The position numbers and the translations under genes were made by a program. Source: Sporomusa silvacetica DSM 10669 (GTDB lineage: Bacteria > Bacillota > Negativicutes > Sporomusales > Sporomusaceae). From it: a DNA stretch of 64,000 nt. Below the pieces are notes generated by a model. It was not told the DNA's origin and made no database searches. It worked only from the letters and a program-made list of their open reading frames with translations. Shown here in pieces: positions 52,174-60,268 of this stretch (position 1 is its first letter; every line of letters starts with the position of its first letter). The stretch is from NCBI RefSeq assembly GCF_002257705.1, contig NZ_LSLK01000059.1, positions 62,001 to 126,000 on the forward strand. Direction: 5' to 3'.

Positions 52174-52752
52174 TCATTTACATTTTATTCCCACTGCCAA
52201 ATATATAATATTAGTTTGACTCATATGAAACTTACTTAATGATTTTATGTCCACAACATTGCCATATCTAGCATAAACATCCTTATCTGTTGCAAAGCAT
52301 CTTACATGAGTCCTTGACATATAGTTAGGAACCGAAAAAAGAACCACAGTATCACGCCGGATATTTTTTAATACCATAATATCCTCATCAATATGTTCAA
52401 GTACCTCAAATAAAGTAGCAATATTGTAGTTTTCTTTGTAGATATCCGATGTGTATGCATTATCAATAAAAAATTTGTCTCTGTATTTATCATTACGAAT
52501 TTTCGCCATTTTTATGGCTTCTTCGCTAAAATCTATCCCTTTATAATTACAAATGCCAAAATCAAATAATAAATTTGCAAATTGTCCTGGACCACAACCA
52601 ATGTCTATCACTTGGGGGCTTGCAATTCTCTTAATCGTCTGAGCTGCTTTGAACCAAGAATCAATATACAATGTTTCACTATAGTGTTTAAAATACTCTT
52701 CACAATACCCGCCACTTGCATATATCTCATTGTAAATTTGGCTTTCACTCAT
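52174..52752 (-). CDS. SAM-dependent methyltransferase
   Basis: A 192-residue class I methyltransferase. The SAM motif is VIDIGCGPGQFANLLF, with FSEEAIKMAKIRN and ATLFEVLEHIDEDIMVLKNI after it. It is in the AT-rich glycosylation tract and may methylate a sugar or a glycan precursor. The substrate is unknown. It lies 52 bases below the wbpI-like gene. Confidence 0.82.
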   Translation of the reverse strand: MSESQIYNEIYASGGYCEEYFKHYSETLYIDSWFKAAQTIKRIASPQVIDIGCGPGQFANLLFDFGICNYKGIDFSEEAIKMAKIRNDKYRDKFFIDNAYTSDIYKENYNIATLFEVLEHIDEDIMVLKNIRRDTVVLFSVPNYMSRTHVRCFATDKDVYARYGNVVDIKSLSKFHMSQTNIIYLAVGIKCK

Positions 52753-52804
52753 TCATATCACTCCGTTTTTTATACTATATTCTAGAAGTAATCCTCTCGA
52801 ATAA

Positions 52805-53887
52805 TTATGATTCAAAACCATTGATAATATTACAAATTTTGTCAACAGCTTGACCATTACCAAAATATGCAATATTATGCGCTTGCTCGTCAACCTTGAC
52901 ATTCAAAACCGTATTTACAATCGTTTCTTTTTCAATTGGACAAAGCACATTATATCCCCCAGCAAGTGTCTCTGTCCACTCTGTTTCATTTCGCAATGTT
53001 ATACATGGAGTTTTTAAGAAATAAGCTTCTTTTTGTAATCCACCAGAATCAGTCATTACTTTGGAACAGTTTTCAATTAACAACAACATTTCTAAATATC
53101 CCACTGGTTGTATAAAAATAATGTTTTTATTCATATCAGATTCATTTCGTAAATTCTCAATGAAACCACGAATTCTTGGATGAACAGGCATGATAACTAT
53201 TTTATCAAGTTCGCTAAATGCCTTTAAAATTTCTCTTAATTTCTCAATGTTATCCGTATTTTCGGCCCTATGAATAGTAGCTAAATAATAAGCACTGGAT
53301 TTACTTATTATTTGCTGAATTGGAAGTCCAGTTATGTATTTATTTTTTGCCAATTTTAAAAAATGAAGAACCGCATCATACATAACATCCCCGACATTAT
53401 ATACTCCCTCTGATATACCTTCCAGCTGTAGATTGGCAACCGCGGTTACTGTAGGGCAAAATAGCAGTTTAGAAACATGATCTGTTATACGACGATTCTG
53501 TTCTTCGGGCATTCTCATATTATAACTGCGTAACCCAGCTTCTATATGAAATATAGGTATATTCAGCTTAGATGCTGCTAATGCCCCTGCCATAGTAGAA
53601 TTTGTGTCACCATATACTATTACCGCCTGCGGGCATTCATTGATAAGTACCTGCTCAATCTCTTCTAACATTTTTCCCGTCTGCTGTCCATGAGTGCCAG
53701 AACCAACACTTAAATTGTATTTTGGACTGGGCAATTGCATTTCTTCAAAAAAGAGAGCTGACATCTGATAGTCGTAGTGTTGTCCAGTATGTACTATTAT
53801 TTCTTGATGATTTTGTCGTAGCTTTTTAGACACAATAGCTGCCTTAATAAATTGTGGACGAGCTCCCAAAATCGTAATTATCTTCAT
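52805..53887 (-). CDS. wbpI: Non-hydrolysing UDP-sugar 2-epimerase, WbpI-like
   Basis: A 360-residue WecB-family epimerase: ITILGARPQFIKAAIV, TGQHYDYQMSALFFEEM, VYGDTNSTMAGALAA, HIEAGLRSYNMRMPEEQNRRITDHVSKLLF and TDSGGLQKEAYFL are intact. WecB itself makes UDP-ManNAc. WbpI makes UDP-ManNAc3NAcA from UDP-GlcNAc3NAcA, and as the other four Wbp enzymes are nearby, WbpI is the better fit. ATG 53887 follows GGAGAAGTTGATT; the frame opens at 53902. Confidence 0.85.
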   Translation of the reverse strand: MKIITILGARPQFIKAAIVSKKLRQNHQEIIVHTGQHYDYQMSALFFEEMQLPSPKYNLSVGSGTHGQQTGKMLEEIEQVLINECPQAVIVYGDTNSTMAGALAASKLNIPIFHIEAGLRSYNMRMPEEQNRRITDHVSKLLFCPTVTAVANLQLEGISEGVYNVGDVMYDAVLHFLKLAKNKYITGLPIQQIISKSSAYYLATIHRAENTDNIEKLREILKAFSELDKIVIMPVHPRIRGFIENLRNESDMNKNIIFIQPVGYLEMLLLIENCSKVMTDSGGLQKEAYFLKTPCITLRNETEWTETLAGGYNVLCPIEKETIVNTVLNVKVDEQAHNIAYFGNGQAVDKICNIINGFES

Positions 53888-53934
53888 AATCAACTTCTCC
53901 ATTTATGCGAATAAATATTCCGTTGTTCTATACA

Positions 53935-55404
53935 CTAACTTATGGAACAAAAATGATGTTGCTTTTTTACTTTTGCTAAAAAATCTATAATGTCTTCAGC
54001 GGCATCATTCATAGTCCATCTGTTTTTTTTCAATATATCCTTATCAATGGTAATACTCATTATTTCATCTATCTGCTGTTTTATATGTGCATGAAAGTCA
54101 AATACTTTTCCCACACCACTTGTTTGTGCGAAATTCCTAAAAGACAGTAAATCAGCAAAAAGAATAGGTAGTCCTGCAGCTAAATAATCCCATATTTTAT
54201 TAGGGAAAGCAGTATCCAGAAATACTTTATTTCGTTCATTTAGATTAAAAATAGCTAATCCAATATCATACTTTGTCATTTCTTCAATTAATTGTTTAGG
54301 CGAACATATACCTTCATAATGAATATATCGTGACTTTTTTTGGAGTTGTACAATATATTGCGGATCAACAGGACAATGTAAATGAATATGAATACGTTGA
54401 TTCGCAAGTGCTAAAAACATTGGTTCCAAAAATCGATGATGTCCTGGAGAATTTGCCAATCCACCTTCAAATACGCAGTGAATTTCGCCGTCTTTTGAAC
54501 TCAACTTCTCATAGTATCTATTGGGTAGTTGCTCTGCCTCAATATAGCTATTAAGCGAAAAAACAGGTTTATTTTGCAACTTGAATTTCTGCATCGCAAT
54601 ATCACGCACTGCATCATTGACATAGATATTCCCCGTACTTTTTATATTTGCCATATACTCCAAAACTAATTGTTCAGTAGAAATATCTGCTCGCAATGAC
54701 ATCATATCATGTGTATCATGAACAATCGGTTTATTACAAGTTCCAAATATTACAGTCAAATAATCTGGTTCATTAGAACTATACAATACGTCATAATCAC
54801 TATCATTTACAAATTGAACCATTTGATTAATATCACTTAATTTATAAATATTCTGGTAAGGCAACTTTATATCTTTATAGACTTCTGCCGGATGAACTGT
54901 AAGATATATAATGTCTACTTGTATCCCCTTACTTGCTAGTGCTTTTGCAACTTTATTTGTCCGAATACAGGGCACATTTTGTACAAATAAAACTTTATTA
55001 ATTGTATCCTCGCAACTAGGCTGATAGACCTTTCTAATTGAACACACTATTTCATTAATGTGGCGTTTTTGCATAGCATCTTCACACTGTTTTTCCGCAT
55101 TTAGATAGTATTTTATAGCAGTTTTAAGATCTCCCAACTCTTTATAAACATATGCTATATTGAATAATAAATCAAAGGATTTACTATCAATCTGTAACCC
55201 TTTTTGCAGAGTAATTTTTGCAGCATCGAGTTGATCATTCTTGATATCAATAACGGCTTGTATCGAGAAGGCTTCCGAATCATCTTTAACCATATTCATA
55301 TATTGGCTAAGCAGTCCTTGTGCCTCATAAAGTTTATTTTCATTTATTAAAAAAGTAATGTTTTCTTTGATCTGGGTTTGTATTATTCCAGATTTTTCTA
55401 CCAT
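53935..55404 (-). CDS. TPR-glycosyltransferase fusion (GT4-like)
   Basis: A 489-residue protein. Residues 1-130 hold TPR helices (LYEAQGLLSQYMNMVKDD, KSFDLLFNIAYVYKELGDLKTAIKYYLNAEKQ); the rest is a GT-B fold with VPCIRTNKVAKALASKGIQ, GEIHCVFEGGLANSPGHHRF and FPNKIWDYLAAGLPILFAD near the C-terminus. Probably modifies flagellin or another surface protein; donors and acceptors are unknown. AT-rich, in an operon with the GT2 gene upstream and wbpI downstream. Confidence 0.82.
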   Translation of the reverse strand: MVEKSGIIQTQIKENITFLINENKLYEAQGLLSQYMNMVKDDSEAFSIQAVIDIKNDQLDAAKITLQKGLQIDSKSFDLLFNIAYVYKELGDLKTAIKYYLNAEKQCEDAMQKRHINEIVCSIRKVYQPSCEDTINKVLFVQNVPCIRTNKVAKALASKGIQVDIIYLTVHPAEVYKDIKLPYQNIYKLSDINQMVQFVNDSDYDVLYSSNEPDYLTVIFGTCNKPIVHDTHDMMSLRADISTEQLVLEYMANIKSTGNIYVNDAVRDIAMQKFKLQNKPVFSLNSYIEAEQLPNRYYEKLSSKDGEIHCVFEGGLANSPGHHRFLEPMFLALANQRIHIHLHCPVDPQYIVQLQKKSRYIHYEGICSPKQLIEEMTKYDIGLAIFNLNERNKVFLDTAFPNKIWDYLAAGLPILFADLLSFRNFAQTSGVGKVFDFHAHIKQQIDEIMSITIDKDILKKNRWTMNDAAEDIIDFLAKVKKQHHFCSIS

Positions 55405-55460
55405 ATAATCACGCTTTCTATAAATTATATTGGTCCTTATTGGCGATAAGCTTGGTCAAT

Positions 55461-57512
55461 TTAACTAATTAATATTCTTGATTCTAATAAAATACTTTCC
55501 ATATCGTTGGGAACAATGCTTTTATATTCCTCAAGAATTATCCTGGCTTCATTCATTTTTTTGCGATCAATTAGTTGCTGTATCCTGTTTTTTATCTCTT
55601 GTTTATAGGTATCAAATTCATTTTGCTCAGTTTTCCTTGTAACTTGTATTTCTACCAACAACATTTCGATGCCGCTATTCAAGACAGGAAATACCTGCAG
55701 TGCTTGACGCAAACATTTCACATACTCTGCTGGTTGACTTGTCCGGTAAATCTGGGCTTTATACATATATAGTAAAAAAGCCTCTTCATCATTTTTTACT
55801 TCATAAATCATTGTACCCTCAAGAATTAGCGGGCTGTAAACTATCTGTAAGTAGTGAATTCCTTCTTGAACATACCTATCTAAAAGTTCTTTATACTGAT
55901 CCATACTGAGCTTGTTCAGCAATATAGCACAACGTGCCAGCGTTTTCGCCAACTTGTACTCATGTACCCTATAATTGCAGGTATATTTTTGCAAATAATT
56001 ATATATAACTGTACACAAATCATCATGATGTTTACCTACAAAATCAAAGGCACATGTAAGCCATATCTCCTTAAAATTCACAACAATCTTTTCTAATGGA
56101 TAATGCCATTTCAGAAGATAATAGAATATATCACTACAATATACTGGCAAAGATTCCATGCGAATTTTCTCGACTGCTTGTTGCATTTTTTCAGAAATAT
56201 AACCATTATCAGTATCTTCTACAATCAAATTACATAATAAAGCATATTGATGGTTGACATTACAAAAATTTCTAGCAACATCAATATGTACCTTTCTATC
56301 ATATTGTCGAACAATTTTGTCTAGGTTTTCAAAAAAGAACGACTTCCAGTCTTCTTGAACCCATTTATCATAGAATTTTCGCACATTAACATATTGATCC
56401 AGTTTTAAATAACATTCAATTGTATTAACCATGTTGTTCTTAATATATTTGCTATTCGTTATCTGCTTCGAATAATACAGCGCCCGATCATATTCCTTTT
56501 CTTTTGCATATAGCACTGATAAATTCCAATAAGCCAGTTCCTGACAACCTAAACTATACTCGATAATTGTGACATCATGCTTTGACGTTTGCTCACGCTT
56601 ATCTAATAAATCTAAATATTTTTCGTAATAAATAATAGCTTCTCTATTCCTTTTTAACATGGAATGGGCTTCTGCGTAATAGAAATAAATATCCAAATAC
56701 CCTTCTTTTATTGTCATAGCTTCGCGACAAATCTGCTCAACCTTCTCATAATTCTTAACATGCTGATAGGTTAAAGCCATATGAGAGAATAAAAACATAT
56801 GCTTTGGTGTTCTCTTTTTGGGTAGTAGTGAATAGGCTTTCTCGGCATATTCAATCGCTTCAGGAAAATCTTTGTGCATCCCGTACGTCACCGACAACTG
56901 AGTCCAATAATAAATATTTTTCGGGTCCTTTTCCAGTTCGCTTTTTAAAATTGTACCTGTACGCTGAAATTTACGCTCCATTAATTCTTTATCTGTCGGC
57001 AAATAGCCAAAATGCAGTAAATATACTTGCGGTATAGCTAACGCTTCTCCCTTAAACACCGGTTGATTATGTATTACACCCTCAAAACGAAAATATCCGT
57101 CATTCTTAAAAAAGCGTGGAGCAATCATTGAGGAATATTCGTTATTTTCCAAGTCAACCATATTCTTAACCGTAATCGCCACTGATCCGTACTTATCCCG
57201 CTTTGGCAAACGAAGAAAATCAATCAGGGGTTGACAATCCTCCAATTGCTCATCGGCGTCGATAATAAAAATCCATTTACCTGTAGCATAACCAATACTA
57301 ATATTACGCATCTCAGAAAAGTTATTATCCCATTGGTGAAAATATATTTTATTGGTAAAGTTTTTAGCGATTCCTACCGTATTATCAGTAGAGCCTGTAT
57401 CAACAATAATCAGCTCGGCATCAAGTCCATCTCGGATTGGCTGGAGACTCTGTAGGCAACGTTCCAAATTAGCTTCTTCATTCTTCACCATCATACAAAT
57501 ACTTAATATCAT
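55461..57512 (-). CDS. Glycosyltransferase family 2 with TPR-rich C-terminus
   Basis: A 683-residue protein. The N-terminal GT2 domain shows MILSICMMVKNEEANLERCLQ, IIVDTGSTDNTVGIAK and the DXD motif FIIDADEQLED. The remaining ~450 residues are TPR-like helices (WTQLSVTYGMHKDFPEAIEYAEKAY). GT2-TPR fusions next to flagellin genes are known flagellin glycosyltransferase candidates in Clostridia. First gene in the tract after the flagellin terminator, with a good AGGAGG site. Visibly AT-richer than the uvr and sec genes, suggesting transfer. Confidence 0.86.
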   Translation of the reverse strand: MILSICMMVKNEEANLERCLQSLQPIRDGLDAELIIVDTGSTDNTVGIAKNFTNKIYFHQWDNNFSEMRNISIGYATGKWIFIIDADEQLEDCQPLIDFLRLPKRDKYGSVAITVKNMVDLENNEYSSMIAPRFFKNDGYFRFEGVIHNQPVFKGEALAIPQVYLLHFGYLPTDKELMERKFQRTGTILKSELEKDPKNIYYWTQLSVTYGMHKDFPEAIEYAEKAYSLLPKKRTPKHMFLFSHMALTYQHVKNYEKVEQICREAMTIKEGYLDIYFYYAEAHSMLKRNREAIIYYEKYLDLLDKREQTSKHDVTIIEYSLGCQELAYWNLSVLYAKEKEYDRALYYSKQITNSKYIKNNMVNTIECYLKLDQYVNVRKFYDKWVQEDWKSFFFENLDKIVRQYDRKVHIDVARNFCNVNHQYALLCNLIVEDTDNGYISEKMQQAVEKIRMESLPVYCSDIFYYLLKWHYPLEKIVVNFKEIWLTCAFDFVGKHHDDLCTVIYNYLQKYTCNYRVHEYKLAKTLARCAILLNKLSMDQYKELLDRYVQEGIHYLQIVYSPLILEGTMIYEVKNDEEAFLLYMYKAQIYRTSQPAEYVKCLRQALQVFPVLNSGIEMLLVEIQVTRKTEQNEFDTYKQEIKNRIQQLIDRKKMNEARIILEEYKSIVPNDMESILLESRILIS

Positions 57513-57617
57513 TTAAAAGCCTCCTGTATAGTATAAAGAATAAACTATATACAAAACTCTTACATAAAATAAATCCTCTATATAGTTTACACTTCTATTT
57601 TATTAATAAATTCAAAA

Positions 57618-57647
57618 GGGACTCTGGATATCCAGAGTCCCTTTTAA
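57618..57647 (-). terminator. Terminator after flagellin gene
   Basis: The stem GGGACTCTGGATATCCAGAGTCCC is followed on both strands by T-rich sequence, ten bases after the flagellin stop. Confidence 0.9.
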
Positions 57648-57656
57648 GTTTGTGAA

Positions 57657-59138
57657 TTAACCCTGTAACAACTGAAGTACTGATTGAGGCTGTTGATTTG
57701 CTTTGGCAAGCATTGCAGTAGCAGCCTGCTGTAGAATGTTGTTTTTCTGGTATTCCATCATTTCCGAGGACATATCTACGTCGCGAATACGTGATTCGGA
57801 AGCAGTAATGTTTTCGTTGGAAGTATTCAGATTATCAATTGTGTTAGTCAAACGGTTTTGATAAGCGCCAAGCTGTGAACGTTGTTGCGATACAGCGTTG
57901 ATTGCTTTGTCAATTGCAGTGATTGCCTTATTGGCGTTAGCCTGGGTACTTACATTAATACCGGCGACAACTGATGCATTAGCAGCAACATCGCGATTAT
58001 TCAGAACAGCTGCTGAAGAATCCACTTCTTTGGCAATAAAGGTTGCATTAGCCACAGCCAAATCGGCAAAATCGAAATTAAGTTTGACAGTTTGATCCAA
58101 ATTGCTGTCACCTATTGTAGTGCTGGTATCGCCTTTATGAACAGTTACCGCCGAACCGACATTATCGGTACCATCGGTTAATTGAATTGTTGCATAGGCA
58201 GCATTTACACCAAACGTAAACGTGTCTCCAGCTTCAAAGTGAGTGCCAGCAGAAGCAAACGCAAACTCCATACCATCAATTTTAACACCTGTAGTGAAAT
58301 CACCGTTGACGGTAGTCCAGCTAGTACCATTATCTGTTGAGTATCTGATGCTGGCAACATCTGTACCGGTATTGTCTTTTGTGCTTGCTACTTCTACCTT
58401 GTAGTTAGCATCAACGGTTCCGGTATAGGCGGTAATTGCGGTAATTGCAAATTCGCCAGCTACAATTGTTGCGGCCGCGTAAGTTTGAGTGATTGCTGTG
58501 CTGTAAGAAGCAACAGATACTGCAGTAATTTGAGCTTGATAAGTCGTGCCATCTACCAAGCTTCTAGATACATCAGCAATATTTAACCCTGTGCCAGTTG
58601 TAACAACGGTAGCAGCAGTAATGATGTTTCCAGCTACGCCCAAGGTCTGAGCATCCATAGCACTTACAGAAACAGTAATGTTTTGATTAGCATTAGCACC
58701 AATATGGAAAGTGTCAGTCAGGCCACCTGCTAACAGGTTTTGGGTATTGAATTCAGTGGTGTTGGAAATACGGCTGATTTCTTTGGCCAATTGGTCAACT
58801 TCAGACTGGATTTTATTCCGGTCATCAGTAGTGTTAGTATCAGAAGCTGATTGTACAGACAGTTCGCGCATTCTTTGAAGAATGCTATGAGTTTGATCCA
58901 AGCCGCCTTCTGCAGTTTGCAGTAAGGAGATACCATCTTGGGCGTTAGCAGAAGCTTGTTTCAAGCCGCTGATTTGGCCTCTCATTTTTTCGGAGATAGC
59001 AAGACCTGCTGCATCATCAGAAGCACCGTTGATGCGGAAACCTGTGGACAGTTTTTGCAGAGATTTATTAGTAGCTGAATTGTTTTTGCCTAAAGCATTA
59101 AGCGTATTCATTGCAGATAGGTTGTGATTAATAATCAT
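57657..59138 (-). CDS. fliC: Flagellin
   Basis: A 493-residue filament protein. Canonical ends: MIINHNLSAMNTLNALGKNN, LSTGFRINGASDDAAGLAIS, ANAQDGISLLQTAEG, and the C-terminal VDMSSEMMEYQKNNILQQAATAMLAKANQQPQSVLQLLQG. The middle (about 140-390) is threonine/serine-rich and a likely O-glycan carrier. AAGGAGGAATATATCA precedes ATG 59138. A sigma-28-like promoter and a leader with CsrA-like sites lie upstream. Confidence 0.97.
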   Translation of the reverse strand: MIINHNLSAMNTLNALGKNNSATNKSLQKLSTGFRINGASDDAAGLAISEKMRGQISGLKQASANAQDGISLLQTAEGGLDQTHSILQRMRELSVQSASDTNTTDDRNKIQSEVDQLAKEISRISNTTEFNTQNLLAGGLTDTFHIGANANQNITVSVSAMDAQTLGVAGNIITAATVVTTGTGLNIADVSRSLVDGTTYQAQITAVSVASYSTAITQTYAAATIVAGEFAITAITAYTGTVDANYKVEVASTKDNTGTDVASIRYSTDNGTSWTTVNGDFTTGVKIDGMEFAFASAGTHFEAGDTFTFGVNAAYATIQLTDGTDNVGSAVTVHKGDTSTTIGDSNLDQTVKLNFDFADLAVANATFIAKEVDSSAAVLNNRDVAANASVVAGINVSTQANANKAITAIDKAINAVSQQRSQLGAYQNRLTNTIDNLNTSNENITASESRIRDVDMSSEMMEYQKNNILQQAATAMLAKANQQPQSVLQLLQG

Positions 59139-59147
59139 TGATATATT

Positions 59148-59178
59148 CCTCCTTGATTTTTAGATTCGAGCATCCTTG
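59148..59178 (-). promoter_or_regulatory. Candidate CsrA binding sites in flagellin leader
   Basis: GCAAGGATGC (59179-59170 region) and TCAAGGAGGA (including the ribosome site, 59148-59154) resemble the two CsrA sites of Bacillus hag mRNA. CsrA and FliW genes are at 62.6-63.3 kb. Confidence 0.6.
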
Positions 59179-59258
59179 CCCAAATTTATTTACTGTAGTA
59201 CTCTGTCTCTCACCCCGGCCGGTTGTGAGTATAAAGTACTTTTGTAACCTCACTAATA

Positions 59259-59285
59259 ATATCGTAAGGGATAGGGAATTCATTA
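59259..59285 (-). promoter_or_regulatory. Candidate sigma-28 promoter of flagellin
   Basis: Minus strand TAAT (59285-59282), 15 bases, TACGATAT (59266-59259). The start would fall near 59250, giving a leader of about 110 bases. Confidence 0.7.
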
Positions 59286-59378
59286 ATAGTTAATTTAATA
59301 TTTTTCTAATATTTTTTGTCGATATTTTATAGTTATAGTATTATTTTGGGGTTGGAAATGAAGACGTGGGAATGGTAA

Positions 59379-59470
59379 AGCGAGATTGCCACGCTACGCT
59401 CGTAATAAACAGGAGAGAGGTCTAGGTCTCTCCCTGGTCAATACGAATGGAAACGGGACAATCTCGCTTA
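59379..59470. repeat. Dispersed inverted-repeat element, second family
   Basis: Perfect 11-bp ends AAGCGAGATTG and CAATCTCGCTT, with inner GAGAGAGGTC/GGTCTCTCC pairing. It lies between fliT and the flagellin promoter. Same family as 35941-36031. Confidence 0.75.
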
Positions 59471-59489
59471 CTAATACTTTCATACTTGC

Positions 59490-59819
59490 TTAGGTCTTAT
59501 CATTGATAAAACTTCCGGCAACATTTAATCTACCTTCATACGCATGGGATACATTTTCCTGTTTTTTTAACCTGTTAAAAGCTATATGAAACTGGGTCAT
59601 CATCTTCTTATTCTCTTGCTGAACCTGTAGAAGAAGGTCTTTCCCCTCAGGCGATGCGTAATAATCATTGTCTGCTAGTTTTTCTAAAGTGACCTGTAGG
59701 CTCTCTCGTTGTTCCACTAGAGACAAGAAGATGTCTAAATCCTGTTTGAACAGAAATTTTTTCATTTCCCGCGTTAGAAAAAGATAATCCTGCCACTTGG
59801 CGTACAACTCAGTAACCAC
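59490..59819 (-). CDS. fliT: FliT-like flagellar chaperone
   Basis: A 109-residue helical protein (ELYAKWQDYLFLTREMKKFLFKQDLDIFLSLVEQRESL). Size, composition and the place right after fliS fit FliT-type chaperones, which bind FliD or other export cargo. Sequence conservation in this family is weak, so the name rests largely on position. GTG 59819 overlaps the end of fliS's ribosomal context. Confidence 0.72.
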   Translation of the reverse strand: MVTELYAKWQDYLFLTREMKKFLFKQDLDIFLSLVEQRESLQVTLEKLADNDYYASPEGKDLLLQVQQENKKMMTQFHIAFNRLKKQENVSHAYEGRLNVAGSFINDKT

Positions 59820-59820
59820 A

Positions 59821-60213
59821 TTAATTACCGGCCGCTCTGTCTAATCGCACTTGTTTCATGGCCTGTCCCCAGGTATCGCGAAACTCTGTCAACAGCTTTT
59901 TGGCCTGTTCCAGTGGCTCAATGTCTTTTTTGATATTTCCTTGAACCAGACAATGTAAAATGTATTCATCTAATAGCAACCAATTTTTTGAAATTTCATA
60001 GCTGGTATCGGTTGTGATCATAAGTTCGCGAACTATATTTTGCGCACGGATATTAGCATGATGCGCTTTTTCCAGATTTTTTTGTTCAATCGCCTGAATG
60101 CTTTCGTTGACGAAACGGATAGCGCCGTTGTATAGCATCAGTGTCAATTCTTCCGGCGATGCGGTCATAATTTGTTGTCGTTTGTAAGCATTAGCTGTAT
60201 TGGCAGCATTCAT
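59821..60213 (-). CDS. fliS: Flagellin export chaperone FliS
   Basis: A 130-residue four-helix chaperone that keeps flagellin unpolymerised before export. AANTANAYKRQQIMTASPEELTLMLYNGAIRFV is the family signature, followed by the ENISYEISKNWLLLDEYILHCLVQGNIKKD-like region. Length is standard. Between fliD and fliT. Confidence 0.95.
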   Translation of the reverse strand: MNAANTANAYKRQQIMTASPEELTLMLYNGAIRFVNESIQAIEQKNLEKAHHANIRAQNIVRELMITTDTSYEISKNWLLLDEYILHCLVQGNIKKDIEPLEQAKKLLTEFRDTWGQAMKQVRLDRAAGN

Positions 60214-60268
60214 GACAATGCCTCCTTATGTCTGTCTTATCAGAATATCGGTAAATACTAAGGAACGT

